41,120 bases of DNA from Bifidobacterium aesculapii (GTDB lineage Bacteria; Actinomycetota; Actinomycetes; Actinomycetales; Bifidobacteriaceae). Location of the stretch: assembly GCF_001417815.1 (NCBI RefSeq), contig NZ_BCFK01000059.1:1-41120 (forward strand), written 5' to 3'. Position numbers and translations under genes: made by a program. Shown piece after piece: positions 8,766 to 15,948 of this stretch (position 1 is the first letter of the stretch; the number at the start of each line of letters is the position of its first letter). The notes under the pieces were generated by a model, which ran no database searches, was not told the DNA's origin, and saw only the letters and a program-made list of their open reading frames with translations.

Positions 8766-11700
8766 ATGGGTGCGAAACACTACCGTGTTGGCATTGACGT
8801 GGGCTTGAATTCGGTCGGTTTGGCCGCTATCGAGGTCGATGACGACGGCATGCCGGTGAAGATTCTCAATGCGCAATCGGTTATTCATGACGGCGGCGTG
8901 GACCCGAATCAGTCGAGCAATGCCACAGGGGAAGGTAGTTTGGTTAGTCGATCAAGTTCATCCCGGAAAGATATTGCCGGGCGAACGGGTAGTCAAACGC
9001 GTAAACGGAATGCGGGAATTGCAAGAAGAGTACGCCGGACGCTTCGCAATCGTTCCAAACGGCTCAAGGAATTGGACAGGAAACTGCAACAATCGGGGTA
9101 TCCGATTGTGGTCCCTGAATCGTTGAATGCCCATGATGAGTGGACGATTCGGGCAGAGCTTGCTACCGCGTTCATCGAGGATGAGTCTACGCGCAAGGAG
9201 AACGTTTCTATTGCGTTGCGTCATATCGCGCGTCATCGTGGATGGCGTAATTCATTCCATGGCGTGGAGTCGTTGCTGACCAGCAATCCATATTCGGAAT
9301 TGTATGACGTTCTGAGGAAGCGCGCTGAGGAGCGGATCGGTCGCCCTCTGAAGACAGAGGTAACTCCGGCGCAGTTGATTGTTGCTGTGAGTGCATGCAC
9401 GGATGGAGTCATGACGCGGATAAGAACAACGCGGAAGAAGGGGAAAATACGGGTAGGACTTCTGCAAGGTAAATTGATGCAGGAGGATTATGCCAATGAG
9501 CTGAAGTGCATTTTTGAAATGCAGCATGTTCCCCGCTCAGAATGGGAGCCGTTGTTCAAAGAGGTTTTCCATGTGGAATCTCCTAGGGGATCCAGTAAAC
9601 GACTAGTCGGGAAAGACCCGTTTGATGACGGCCAGTATCGGGCATTGAAAGCTTCTCTGGTATTCCAACAGTACCGTATCGCAGCAGTGCTGGTAAATCT
9701 CCGTATCGGTGACAATCGCCGGAACAGACCATTGACTGTAGCTGAAAAACGTAAGGCGTTTGAACTGCTTGTTGCCGATTCACATACTGAAATCAGTTGG
9801 GCAGACGTGGCCGAGTGCCTGGGATATGCGAAGAGTCAGCTTGTCGGTGTGGGTAAAACTATCGATGACGATATGGATCGCATCTCCAGTGACCCTCCTC
9901 GAATAGTGACGCTGCAGCGGATTCGTGAAGCCAAAGGGTCCATCGCCGATTCATTACGGATGTGGTGGAAAAGCGTTTCAGAAGAGTCGCGCGAAGCGAT
10001 GATTGAATTGCTGTCTAACGCTGAGGGTTTTGAAGATATTCATGATGATGCGGTGATCAGTTTTGTTGACTCTTTGAGCATGGATGAGCTGGCTGGCTTG
10101 GACTCCATTGGCCTGCCGATTGGTAGAGCGGCTTATGGGGCTGAAACATTAAGGAAGTTGACTGATCGGATGCTGATGACCGATGAGGACTTATATCAAG
10201 CGCGGAAGTCACTGTTCGGCGTTACTGATTATTGGCGCCCGCCGGCAACCCATATCGGCGCTCCGATTGGCAACCCCTCTGCGGATAGGGTAGTTAAGAT
10301 CGTCAACCAATGGTTGATGAGGTGTGAAGAGCGTTGGGGCAAGCCGGAGTCCGTGCAGATTGAACATGTGCGTTCGGGATTTGCTTCTATTGCTGCCACG
10401 CGCGAATATGAGCGTGGCATAAAGAAACAGAGTAAACGTCGTTCCGAGCTCGCTGAAGAATTGCGGACAGGCGGGTATATCGATAGCAGGAGCAATATTC
10501 GCAAGCTTGAAGCGTTGAAGCGGCAAAAGAATATGGATGATCGACGTCAACATATACAGCGCCAGAATAGTCAGTGCTTGTACTGTGGGTGTGAGATTAC
10601 GTTTGACACTTGTGAAATGGACCATATTGTTTCGAGGAAAAGTGCTGGTGCTTCTAATATCAAAGCGAATTTGGCGGCTGTCTGTAGAGAATGCAATATC
10701 TCAAAATCGGACATTCCGTTTGCCAAATGGGCTGAGTCGGAAGTTGCTCGGCGTCCAGAGGTTAGTTTGGGGAAAGCGCTTGCTCGTGTTGATAATATGT
10801 TACCTGATTGTACTGGCAAGGCATGGGACAATTTTATAAAGGAAATAAAGAGACGACTGAGACAAACCGAAGAGGATGAACCGATTGATGATCGTTCCAT
10901 CGAATCGGTGGCATGGATGGCCCGTGAATTGCGTAGTCGAATCGACTGGCATTATAACGCTGCACGATATCAAGCGAAAACTGAGGAGGAGCTTCCCGAA
11001 GTCTCTGTCACGGTTCGAGTATTCTCTGGTAATATCACTGCTTCCGCACGTCGGGTTGACGGCTGGGGGAAAAAGATTCATTTCTTCGGACCGAGAGGCA
11101 AGACGCGTCTGGATCGTCGTCATCACGCGGTTGACGCGACGGTTATCGCTTTGATGCGGCCATCAGTTGCTCGAGTACTGGCAATACGCGATTCGTGGTG
11201 TGATGCCCAAAGGGTGGAGAGCCGTTTGAATGTAGGTGAGCGGCCAGGAGAAGACTATCCGTACCAAGGGGATGACGGCTATGAACTGTTTCAACAATGG
11301 TGCATCGGTATGGAAACTCTATTGAATCTATTGAATGACGCCCTTGACCATAACCGTGTGGTTGTTCGTCAGCAGATGCGTTTGAAGTTGGGTAATTCCA
11401 TTGCACATGATGCTAAGGTCAATGCATTGCGGCGTGTGCGCCTTGGCGAAGCGATGGATTCCGACTTGATTTACAGGGCTTCCACGCCGGCGTTGTGGTG
11501 TGCGCTTACGCGTCTGCCTGATTTCGATGCGGCGAAGGGACTTCCAGCGAATAGTGCACGGCATATCGTTGTGCATGGTGTCGAATACGCCGCCGACGAC
11601 GAGATAGGATTCTTTAAAAAGACTGCGGCACAGAAAAAGACTGCGGCACAGGTTGCAGTTCGTGGCGGTTCGGCGAAAATCCGTTCGGCGATTCACCATG

Positions 11701-12281
11701 CGCGCGTCTATCGTTGGTGGGAGCAGAATACGAAGGGCGGACGCAAATATTGGTATGGCATGATTCGTGTATTTCAAGTGGATTTGCTGCGGTACCAACG
11801 TGAGGATTTGTTCTCTGTACCATTGCCTCCTCAATCGGTTTCGATGCGATGGGGCGAGCAGCGTACCGTGCAGGCGGTACAGGCAGGTAACGCCGAGTAT
11901 CTTGGATGGCTTGTTGCTGGAGATGAAATCCGCGTTGATTATTCAGCATTATCTGATGATAGTGCTTTGAAACAATTCTCCGATTGGTGTGCGTGCTTTG
12001 ATTCTTCAACTATTGCATGTACCTCATGGGTTGTAACTGGTTTTGAGGATCCCAGCAGAATTGTACTTCGTCCAAGGATTCTGTCATCTGAAGGTTTGGA
12101 ATCCTTCGGCGGGTCGTTACCTCCTGAGATTACTAAGTTAATTAGCGGAAAGGGTTGGAGAGCTACCATCAATAAAATCGGGAATAATAATGCTCCTGTA
12201 GTGATTCGTCGTAATGCTTTGGGCGAACCGCGTTGGCACTCGAAATCGGGATTGCCATGTTCGTGGCGCTGGGCCGAGTAG
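8766..12281 (+). CDS. cas9: CRISPR-associated endonuclease Cas9, type II-C
   Basis: A 1171-residue RNA-guided DNA endonuclease. RuvC-I is RVGIDVGLNSVGL (Asp11). An Arg-rich bridge helix follows (RKRNAGIARRVRRTLRNRSKR), then the REC lobe with HIARHRGWRN. RuvC-II has Glu533 (VQIEHVRSG). The HNH domain has DHIV with His620 and Asn644, held by a Cys4 zinc site (Cys604/607/640/643). RuvC-III is RRHHAVDA (His786/787, Asp790). Sequence and layout resemble the compact Actinomyces naeslundii Cas9. The ATG at 8766 follows GAAGAGGG; an ATG at 8730 lies upstream in frame but adds an atypical leader. GC content is visibly lower than in flanking genes. Two oddities are a Ser-rich insertion before the bridge helix and an in-frame duplication of KKTAAQ (residues 951-962). 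Confidence 0.96.
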   Translation: MGAKHYRVGIDVGLNSVGLAAIEVDDDGMPVKILNAQSVIHDGGVDPNQSSNATGEGSLVSRSSSSRKDIAGRTGSQTRKRNAGIARRVRRTLRNRSKRLKELDRKLQQSGYPIVVPESLNAHDEWTIRAELATAFIEDESTRKENVSIALRHIARHRGWRNSFHGVESLLTSNPYSELYDVLRKRAEERIGRPLKTEVTPAQLIVAVSACTDGVMTRIRTTRKKGKIRVGLLQGKLMQEDYANELKCIFEMQHVPRSEWEPLFKEVFHVESPRGSSKRLVGKDPFDDGQYRALKASLVFQQYRIAAVLVNLRIGDNRRNRPLTVAEKRKAFELLVADSHTEISWADVAECLGYAKSQLVGVGKTIDDDMDRISSDPPRIVTLQRIREAKGSIADSLRMWWKSVSEESREAMIELLSNAEGFEDIHDDAVISFVDSLSMDELAGLDSIGLPIGRAAYGAETLRKLTDRMLMTDEDLYQARKSLFGVTDYWRPPATHIGAPIGNPSADRVVKIVNQWLMRCEERWGKPESVQIEHVRSGFASIAATREYERGIKKQSKRRSELAEELRTGGYIDSRSNIRKLEALKRQKNMDDRRQHIQRQNSQCLYCGCEITFDTCEMDHIVSRKSAGASNIKANLAAVCRECNISKSDIPFAKWAESEVARRPEVSLGKALARVDNMLPDCTGKAWDNFIKEIKRRLRQTEEDEPIDDRSIESVAWMARELRSRIDWHYNAARYQAKTEEELPEVSVTVRVFSGNITASARRVDGWGKKIHFFGPRGKTRLDRRHHAVDATVIALMRPSVARVLAIRDSWCDAQRVESRLNVGERPGEDYPYQGDDGYELFQQWCIGMETLLNLLNDALDHNRVVVRQQMRLKLGNSIAHDAKVNALRRVRLGEAMDSDLIYRASTPALWCALTRLPDFDAAKGLPANSARHIVVHGVEYAADDEIGFFKKTAAQKKTAAQVAVRGGSAKIRSAIHHARVYRWWEQNTKGGRKYWYGMIRVFQVDLLRYQREDLFSVPLPPQSVSMRWGEQRTVQAVQAGNAEYLGWLVAGDEIRVDYSALSDDSALKQFSDWCACFDSSTIACTSWVVTGFEDPSRIVLRPRILSSEGLESFGGSLPPEITKLISGKGWRATINKIGNNNAPVVIRRNALGEPRWHSKSGLPCSWRWAE
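11616..11651 (+). repeat. 18-bp tandem duplication inside cas9
   Basis: The unit AAAAAGACTGCGGCACAG occurs twice, back to back (11616-11633 and 11634-11651). It encodes KKTAAQ twice and keeps the frame. Confidence 0.95.
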
Positions 12282-12290
12282 GGAATCATC

Positions 12291-13196
12291 ATGCAAAGCC
12301 AGTGGCGGGTCATCGATTGCACGGAGATGGCAGGGCGTATCTCCTACACGCGTGGCAATATGCGTGTGAAGCGGGATGATGCCGATGAAACGGTTGATGT
12401 TCCGCTGGCGCAGACGGCCGTGGTGTTGCTTGGTCTGAAGGTGTCATGCTCTGCGGCTGTGCTGCATGAGATGGCGCGTTATGGCGTATCGGTCATGTTG
12501 TGCGACTGGCGTGGAGTGTCGGATGCGGCGCTCCACGCTTGGACCGATACTCCGACTACGGTCACCCAGAGGCAACTTGCCCAAACAGATATGACGTTGC
12601 CACGCAGGAAAAACGCTTGGGGTCGTATCGTCCAAGCCAAGATTCGTGGGCAGGCAGCTTGTCTGGATGGTCTGGGTCTTGATGGAGGCGGATTATTGCG
12701 TAGCATAGCTGCCTCGGTGAGGTCCGGGGACCCAACCAATCGCGAGGGACATGCGGCGCGTGAGTACTGGAAACGCGTGTTCCCCTCCGATGAAGGATTC
12801 AGACGAATTCCCGGCGAAGGCGTGGGCAGGAACGCGCAACTTGACTACGCCTATATGGTATTGCGCGGATTCGCGGTGAAAGCCGTGATTTCTGCGGGCC
12901 TGATTCCCTCATTGGGGATGCACCATCATAACCGTGGTAACTACTTCTGCTTGGCGGATGACATTCTGGAGCCGTACCGTCCGGCGATTGACCGGCGCGT
13001 GGCTGAGCTGCGTGCCGATGACGCTTTGTCCGATGGCGGCGTGAAACGTCGTCTTGTGGAAGCGGTCAACCAGCAGCTCAATGGTGCTGGGCTGACGATT
13101 CCCAGCTCGCTGAATGATTTCGCCCAACAATATGGCTTGTATTGCGAGGGTCGTATCGACAGATTACCGGTGCCCGAGTATGCGGGTAGCATATGA
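12291..13196 (+). CDS. cas1: CRISPR adaptation integrase Cas1, type II
   Basis: A 301-residue Cas1 that, with Cas2, inserts new spacers. Metal ligands expected by analogy with type II Cas1 are Glu152 (NREGHAAREYW), His211 (GMHHHNRGN) and Glu227 (LADDILEPYR). The N-terminal beta-strand domain includes TAVVLLGLKVSCS. It begins 9 bp after the cas9 stop codon and overlaps cas2 by 4 bp (ATGA), so the three genes form one operon. No csn2 or cas4 gene is present, which places the locus in subtype II-C. Confidence 0.95.
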   Translation: MQSQWRVIDCTEMAGRISYTRGNMRVKRDDADETVDVPLAQTAVVLLGLKVSCSAAVLHEMARYGVSVMLCDWRGVSDAALHAWTDTPTTVTQRQLAQTDMTLPRRKNAWGRIVQAKIRGQAACLDGLGLDGGGLLRSIAASVRSGDPTNREGHAAREYWKRVFPSDEGFRRIPGEGVGRNAQLDYAYMVLRGFAVKAVISAGLIPSLGMHHHNRGNYFCLADDILEPYRPAIDRRVAELRADDALSDGGVKRRLVEAVNQQLNGAGLTIPSSLNDFAQQYGLYCEGRIDRLPVPEYAGSI

Positions 13197-13525
13197 AGAC
13201 GGATGAGGACAGTGGCGGCATGTGGTGCCTGGTGATGTTTGATTTGCCGGTGAAGACCAAGCAGCAGCGCAGTGCGGCCACCGAGTTCAGAAACATGCTG
13301 TTGGACATGGGATACTCCATGGTGCAGTATTCGGTCTATGCGCGTTACACGCCTACGCAGGCAGGTAATCGTGCGACGGTGAAAGCGATCAAAGCCGCGT
13401 TACCGGAGCGCGGGTATGTCCGTGTGCTGCATATCAGTGACCACCAGTGGGCGTCGGCGTTGCGTTACGCCAATCTGGAACCGGAGGATGAGGTGGAGAC
13501 ACCGGAGCTGTTCACGCTTTTTTGA
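13193..13525 (+). CDS. cas2: CRISPR adaptation protein Cas2, type II
   Basis: A 110-residue Cas2 with the ferredoxin-like start WCLVMFDLPVKTKQQRSAA and GYSMVQYSVYARY; the Asp in the FDLP turn is the conserved acidic residue. It overlaps the end of cas1 by 4 bp. The gene ends 50 bp before the first CRISPR repeat and its last codons contain a T run. Length is normal for type II Cas2. Confidence 0.95.
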   Translation: MKTDEDSGGMWCLVMFDLPVKTKQQRSAATEFRNMLLDMGYSMVQYSVYARYTPTQAGNRATVKAIKAALPERGYVRVLHISDHQWASALRYANLEPEDEVETPELFTLF

Positions 13526-13548
13526 AGGTGAAAAGTGCCGAAAGCGGC

Positions 13549-13593
13549 AGAAAATAGCCCCTCTTGAACGGCTATCAAGCTTATCAAGAGGGG
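13549..13593 (-). terminator. Terminator-like hairpin built into the end of the array
   Basis: The sequence CCCCTCTTGA (plus strand 13558-13567) is a perfect inverted copy of TCAAGAGGGG inside the first repeat (13584-13593). Read on the minus strand, this is a 10-bp stem followed by CTATTTTCTG. It would end a minus-strand array transcript. Confidence 0.55.
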
Positions 13594-13996
13594 TGAATGC
13601 TAATTCCCAACCGACTGGAACGACTGGGTTGACCACTCCCAAGCTTATCAAGAGGGGCGAATGCTAATTCCCAACATGATTTCGTGCAGGCGCAGGGGCG
13701 TTCCAAGCTTATCAAGAGGGGCGAATGCTAATTCCCAACATGATTTCGTGCAGGCGCAGGGGCGTTCCAAGCTTATCAAGAGGGGTGAATGCTAATTCCC
13801 AACGAATCCGTTCATTGGTGGTGTCTCCTTGTCAAGCTTATCAAGAGGGGTGAATGCTAATTCCCAACTGAGTTTGTCCATCTGCTGCCAGAACTCCAAG
13901 CTTATCAAGAGGGGTGAATGCTAATTCCCAACGGGAATTGGACCGTCCGACCATGCGCCGCAAGCTTATCAAGAGGGGTGAATGCTAATTCCCAAC
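13576..13996 (-). CRISPR. CRISPR array, 7 repeats of 36 bp, 6 spacers
   Basis: Repeats start at 13576, 13640, 13704, 13768, 13833, 13897 and 13961. On the plus strand each begins CAAGCTTATCAAGAGGGG and ends GAATGCTAATTCCCAAC. Spacers are 28 nt, except the fourth (13804-13832, 29 nt). Repeats 2 and 3 carry a C where the others have T (GGGCGAA). Pairing with the tracrRNA candidate requires the repeat to be read from the minus strand, opposite to the cas genes, so crRNAs would have the spacer 5' of GTTGGGAATTAGCA. No leader-like AT-rich sequence lies on the expected (right-hand) side: the ATPase gene ends 21 bp away. Confidence 0.97.
13640..13767. repeat. Duplicated repeat-spacer unit
   Basis: The 64-bp unit 13640-13703 (repeat 2 plus spacer 2) is identical to 13704-13767 (repeat 3 plus spacer 3), including the shared repeat variant. 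Only five distinct spacers therefore exist. Confidence 0.95.
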
Positions 13997-14017
13997 CGAC
14001 AGCTGCTGCGCCGTCCG

Positions 14018-15235
14018 TCACCAATCCTCGGCGAGGAGGAATTCGTCGATGCGGCGGTGCTCGATGCCGTCGCGCGGGCGCAGGATCGGATCCATCGAGA
14101 CCACGGTCTTCGGATAGTTGTCCGGAATGTCCCTGAACACTCCGAACTCGCGTTCCGCGGTCTTGTCGCTGTCGATGAGATACGTCACCTGCACGTACCT
14201 GCGTCGTTCGCCTTTGTCGAAGACGAAATCGACCTCCTTGCCGTTGACGGCGCCGACGGTGACGGCATACCCCCTACGCAACCCCTCCATGGCGATGATG
14301 TTCTCCAATACCCCTTGGATCTGGGCGAGCCCGTCGCCGACAATCGCGCCGCGTAGCCCATGGTCGGCCACATAGTATTTCTGCAGCGTCTTCAGCACCT
14401 GCTTGCCTGTCAGGTCGGTGCGGTTCATGCGCTCCAACAGGAATGCTTCCCGACAGTATTCCAGATAGTTGATGACCGTTTGCGCGCTGACGTCGAGGCG
14501 CTCCGCTTTGAGATATGACGCGATGGCATTCGCGGATATCATGTTGCCGGTGTTCTGCATCGCGAACATGACGATGCGTTCCAGCAATGCCACGTCGCGG
14601 ATCCGATGACGGCGGACCACGTCGCGAAGCACTACGGAACGGTAGATATCCGTCAGATACGTTCGGCGACTCTCCTCATTCCAGCTGCCGGTGACGATGA
14701 ACGGCATGCCTCCTTCCGTGAGGAACGCCTGGAATGAGGAGTCTGTTCCGAGTCGCTTTTTCGCCTCGACGAATTCGGCGTATCCGAAGGGGAATACCTC
14801 GAACTGCACGTATCGGCCGCCCAGATACGTGGCGAGTTCGCCGGACAGCAATGTGGAATTCGATCCGGTGATGGTGACGTCAGCATTCGTGGTCGCGCGT
14901 AGGGAATTGACCACTTTTTCGAATCCGTGCACTTCCTGCACCTCATCAAGGAACACGTACGGCTTGCCGTCGATGGAGTTGATACGTTCCATGAGATATG
15001 CGTGGAGCTTGTCGGGATTATGGTATTTGGCGAGCGAGTAATCCTCGAAGTTCATCGAAATGAACTGTTCCGCCCGGCAGCCTTCGGCCACGAGCCGGCG
15101 TTGGATGAGTCGCAGCATGTCCGACTTGCCGCTGCGTCGCAGACCGACAAGTACCTTGATGACATCGGTGTCGACAAACGGCATGATGCGGTCGAGATAC
15201 CGCGGCCGATCAACTAAGGCTCTGGTTTCTTGCAT
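14018..15235 (-). CDS. AAA-type ATPase with DUF4143 domain
   Basis: A 405-residue ATP-binding protein of the widespread archaeal/bacterial AAA-DUF4143 type. Walker A is GLRRSGKS (residues 31-38), Walker B is YVFLDEVQ, and a sensor-like ITGSNS follows. The C-terminal DUF4143 part includes YYVADHGLR, ENIIAMEGLRRGY and KEVDFVFDKG, which resembles the core of restriction-like nuclease folds. The biological role of the family is not established. The ATG at 15235 sits in the centre of a perfect palindrome, with no visible ribosome site. The gene is transcribed towards the CRISPR array and stops 21 bp before the last repeat. Association with CRISPR function is possible but unproven; such ATPases are also common as stand-alone accessory genes. 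Confidence 0.85.
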   Translation of the reverse strand: MQETRALVDRPRYLDRIMPFVDTDVIKVLVGLRRSGKSDMLRLIQRRLVAEGCRAEQFISMNFEDYSLAKYHNPDKLHAYLMERINSIDGKPYVFLDEVQEVHGFEKVVNSLRATTNADVTITGSNSTLLSGELATYLGGRYVQFEVFPFGYAEFVEAKKRLGTDSSFQAFLTEGGMPFIVTGSWNEESRRTYLTDIYRSVVLRDVVRRHRIRDVALLERIVMFAMQNTGNMISANAIASYLKAERLDVSAQTVINYLEYCREAFLLERMNRTDLTGKQVLKTLQKYYVADHGLRGAIVGDGLAQIQGVLENIIAMEGLRRGYAVTVGAVNGKEVDFVFDKGERRRYVQVTYLIDSDKTAEREFGVFRDIPDNYPKTVVSMDPILRPRDGIEHRRIDEFLLAEDW

Positions 15236-15326
15236 GCAAGAAATTCTATCAGGTTTTCCAGAGTTCTTCTTCTATGGAAGAAGAACTCTGGAAAATGATG
15301 TGAATTTCTTCTGTGAAAGAAGAAAT
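15226..15326. promoter_or_regulatory. Three consecutive palindromes at the ATPase promoter/start
   Basis: TTTCTTGCATGCAAGAAA (15226-15243) is a perfect palindrome over the ATPase start codon. Next is a 19-bp perfect inverted repeat TTTTCCAGAGTTCTTCTTC (15254-15272, partner 15277-15295) with a 4-nt loop. Third is ATTTCTTC/GAAGAAAT (15304-15311 with 15319-15326). All share TTTCTT/AAGAAA cores, suggesting binding sites for one regulator, perhaps the ATPase's own. Confidence 0.6.
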
Positions 15327-15436
15327 GTCTGAACCGATTAGGTCGGTTGCTGACTCACGGTGATCAATTCGTCGATTTCGAGTAGTCGGCGAGGTGCTGC
15401 ACGCGCTCCAGACTGTGCCACAAATGCTGTCTGTGC

Positions 15437-15592
15437 GGGAGTGTGGAGAGAGAGCGCTCCACACTCCCTGTGAGGGCGATGTCTATGCGCTTGTGTGGAG
15501 CGTTTGCTCCACACGGCATGCAATCGCCGTTCTCAAGCCGTTGTGTGGAGCATCGTCGCTCCACACAAGCGTTCGTGAGCCTCGATGTGGAG
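15437..15592. repeat. Three tandem TGTGGAGC hairpins
   Basis: Perfect inverted repeats GGGAGTGTGGAG/CTCCACACTCCC (15437-15448, 15457-15468), GTGTGGAGC/GCTCCACAC (15493-15501, 15506-15514) and TTGTGTGGAGC/GCTCCACACAA (15541-15551, 15558-15568) lie about 50 bp apart. A lone half-site TGTGGAGC follows at about 15586. No coding sequence is supported here. Confidence 0.75.
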
Positions 15593-15659
15593 CACGTGGC
15601 GTGCGGGAGCAGTGCGTGGGTGACTTACGCGGGGCAGATAGTGGGTTAACGCAAGGGCT

Positions 15660-15739
15660 CAAACACCCGAAATCGTGGATTTACAGCGCCAAATGGACGA
15701 AATGGAGGCTTCCAAACGGGTGTTTGGCGCTGTAAATCC
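15660..15739. repeat. Interlocked inverted repeats (A-B-A'-B')
   Basis: CAAACACCCG (15660-15669) pairs with CGGGTGTTTG (15717-15726). GGATTTACAGCGCCAAA (15677-15693) pairs with TTTGGCGCTGTAAATCC (15723-15739). The arms alternate and the two right-hand arms share 4 bases, so the two stems exclude each other or form a pseudoknot-like fold. Confidence 0.75.
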
Positions 15740-15875
15740 GGAATAACGGTGTAAAGGACCGGGGAATCGGGAATAGCTGGGGATTATCAGGACGGGGATA
15801 GTGCCCAGTCATGTCACCCAGTCCCATCAGCCCCGCCGCAGACTCAACCCGCAGCTCGTCACACCCACTGTTACG

Positions 15876-15917
15876 GGGAATCGGAGACGGGCTAAGTACA
15901 GTCCGTCTCCGATTCCC
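15876..15917. terminator. 15-bp stem downstream of asd
   Basis: GGGAATCGGAGACGG/CCGTCTCCGATTCCC (15876-15890 with 15903-15917) lies 31 bp after the asd stop codon on the minus strand. It has no T run but is a likely terminator for asd. Confidence 0.6.
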
Positions 15918-15948
15918 GATCAAGCCAAGCCGTCAAGCAGCAAGCACG

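Noticed and set aside
13997..14017. A seventh spacer after the last repeat
   Set aside because: No repeat follows; the sequence runs into the 3' end of the ATPase gene.
15338..15735. Short open frames among the palindromes downstream of asd
   Set aside because: Their translations follow the inverted repeats (Cys/Ser/His-rich) and show no protein family.
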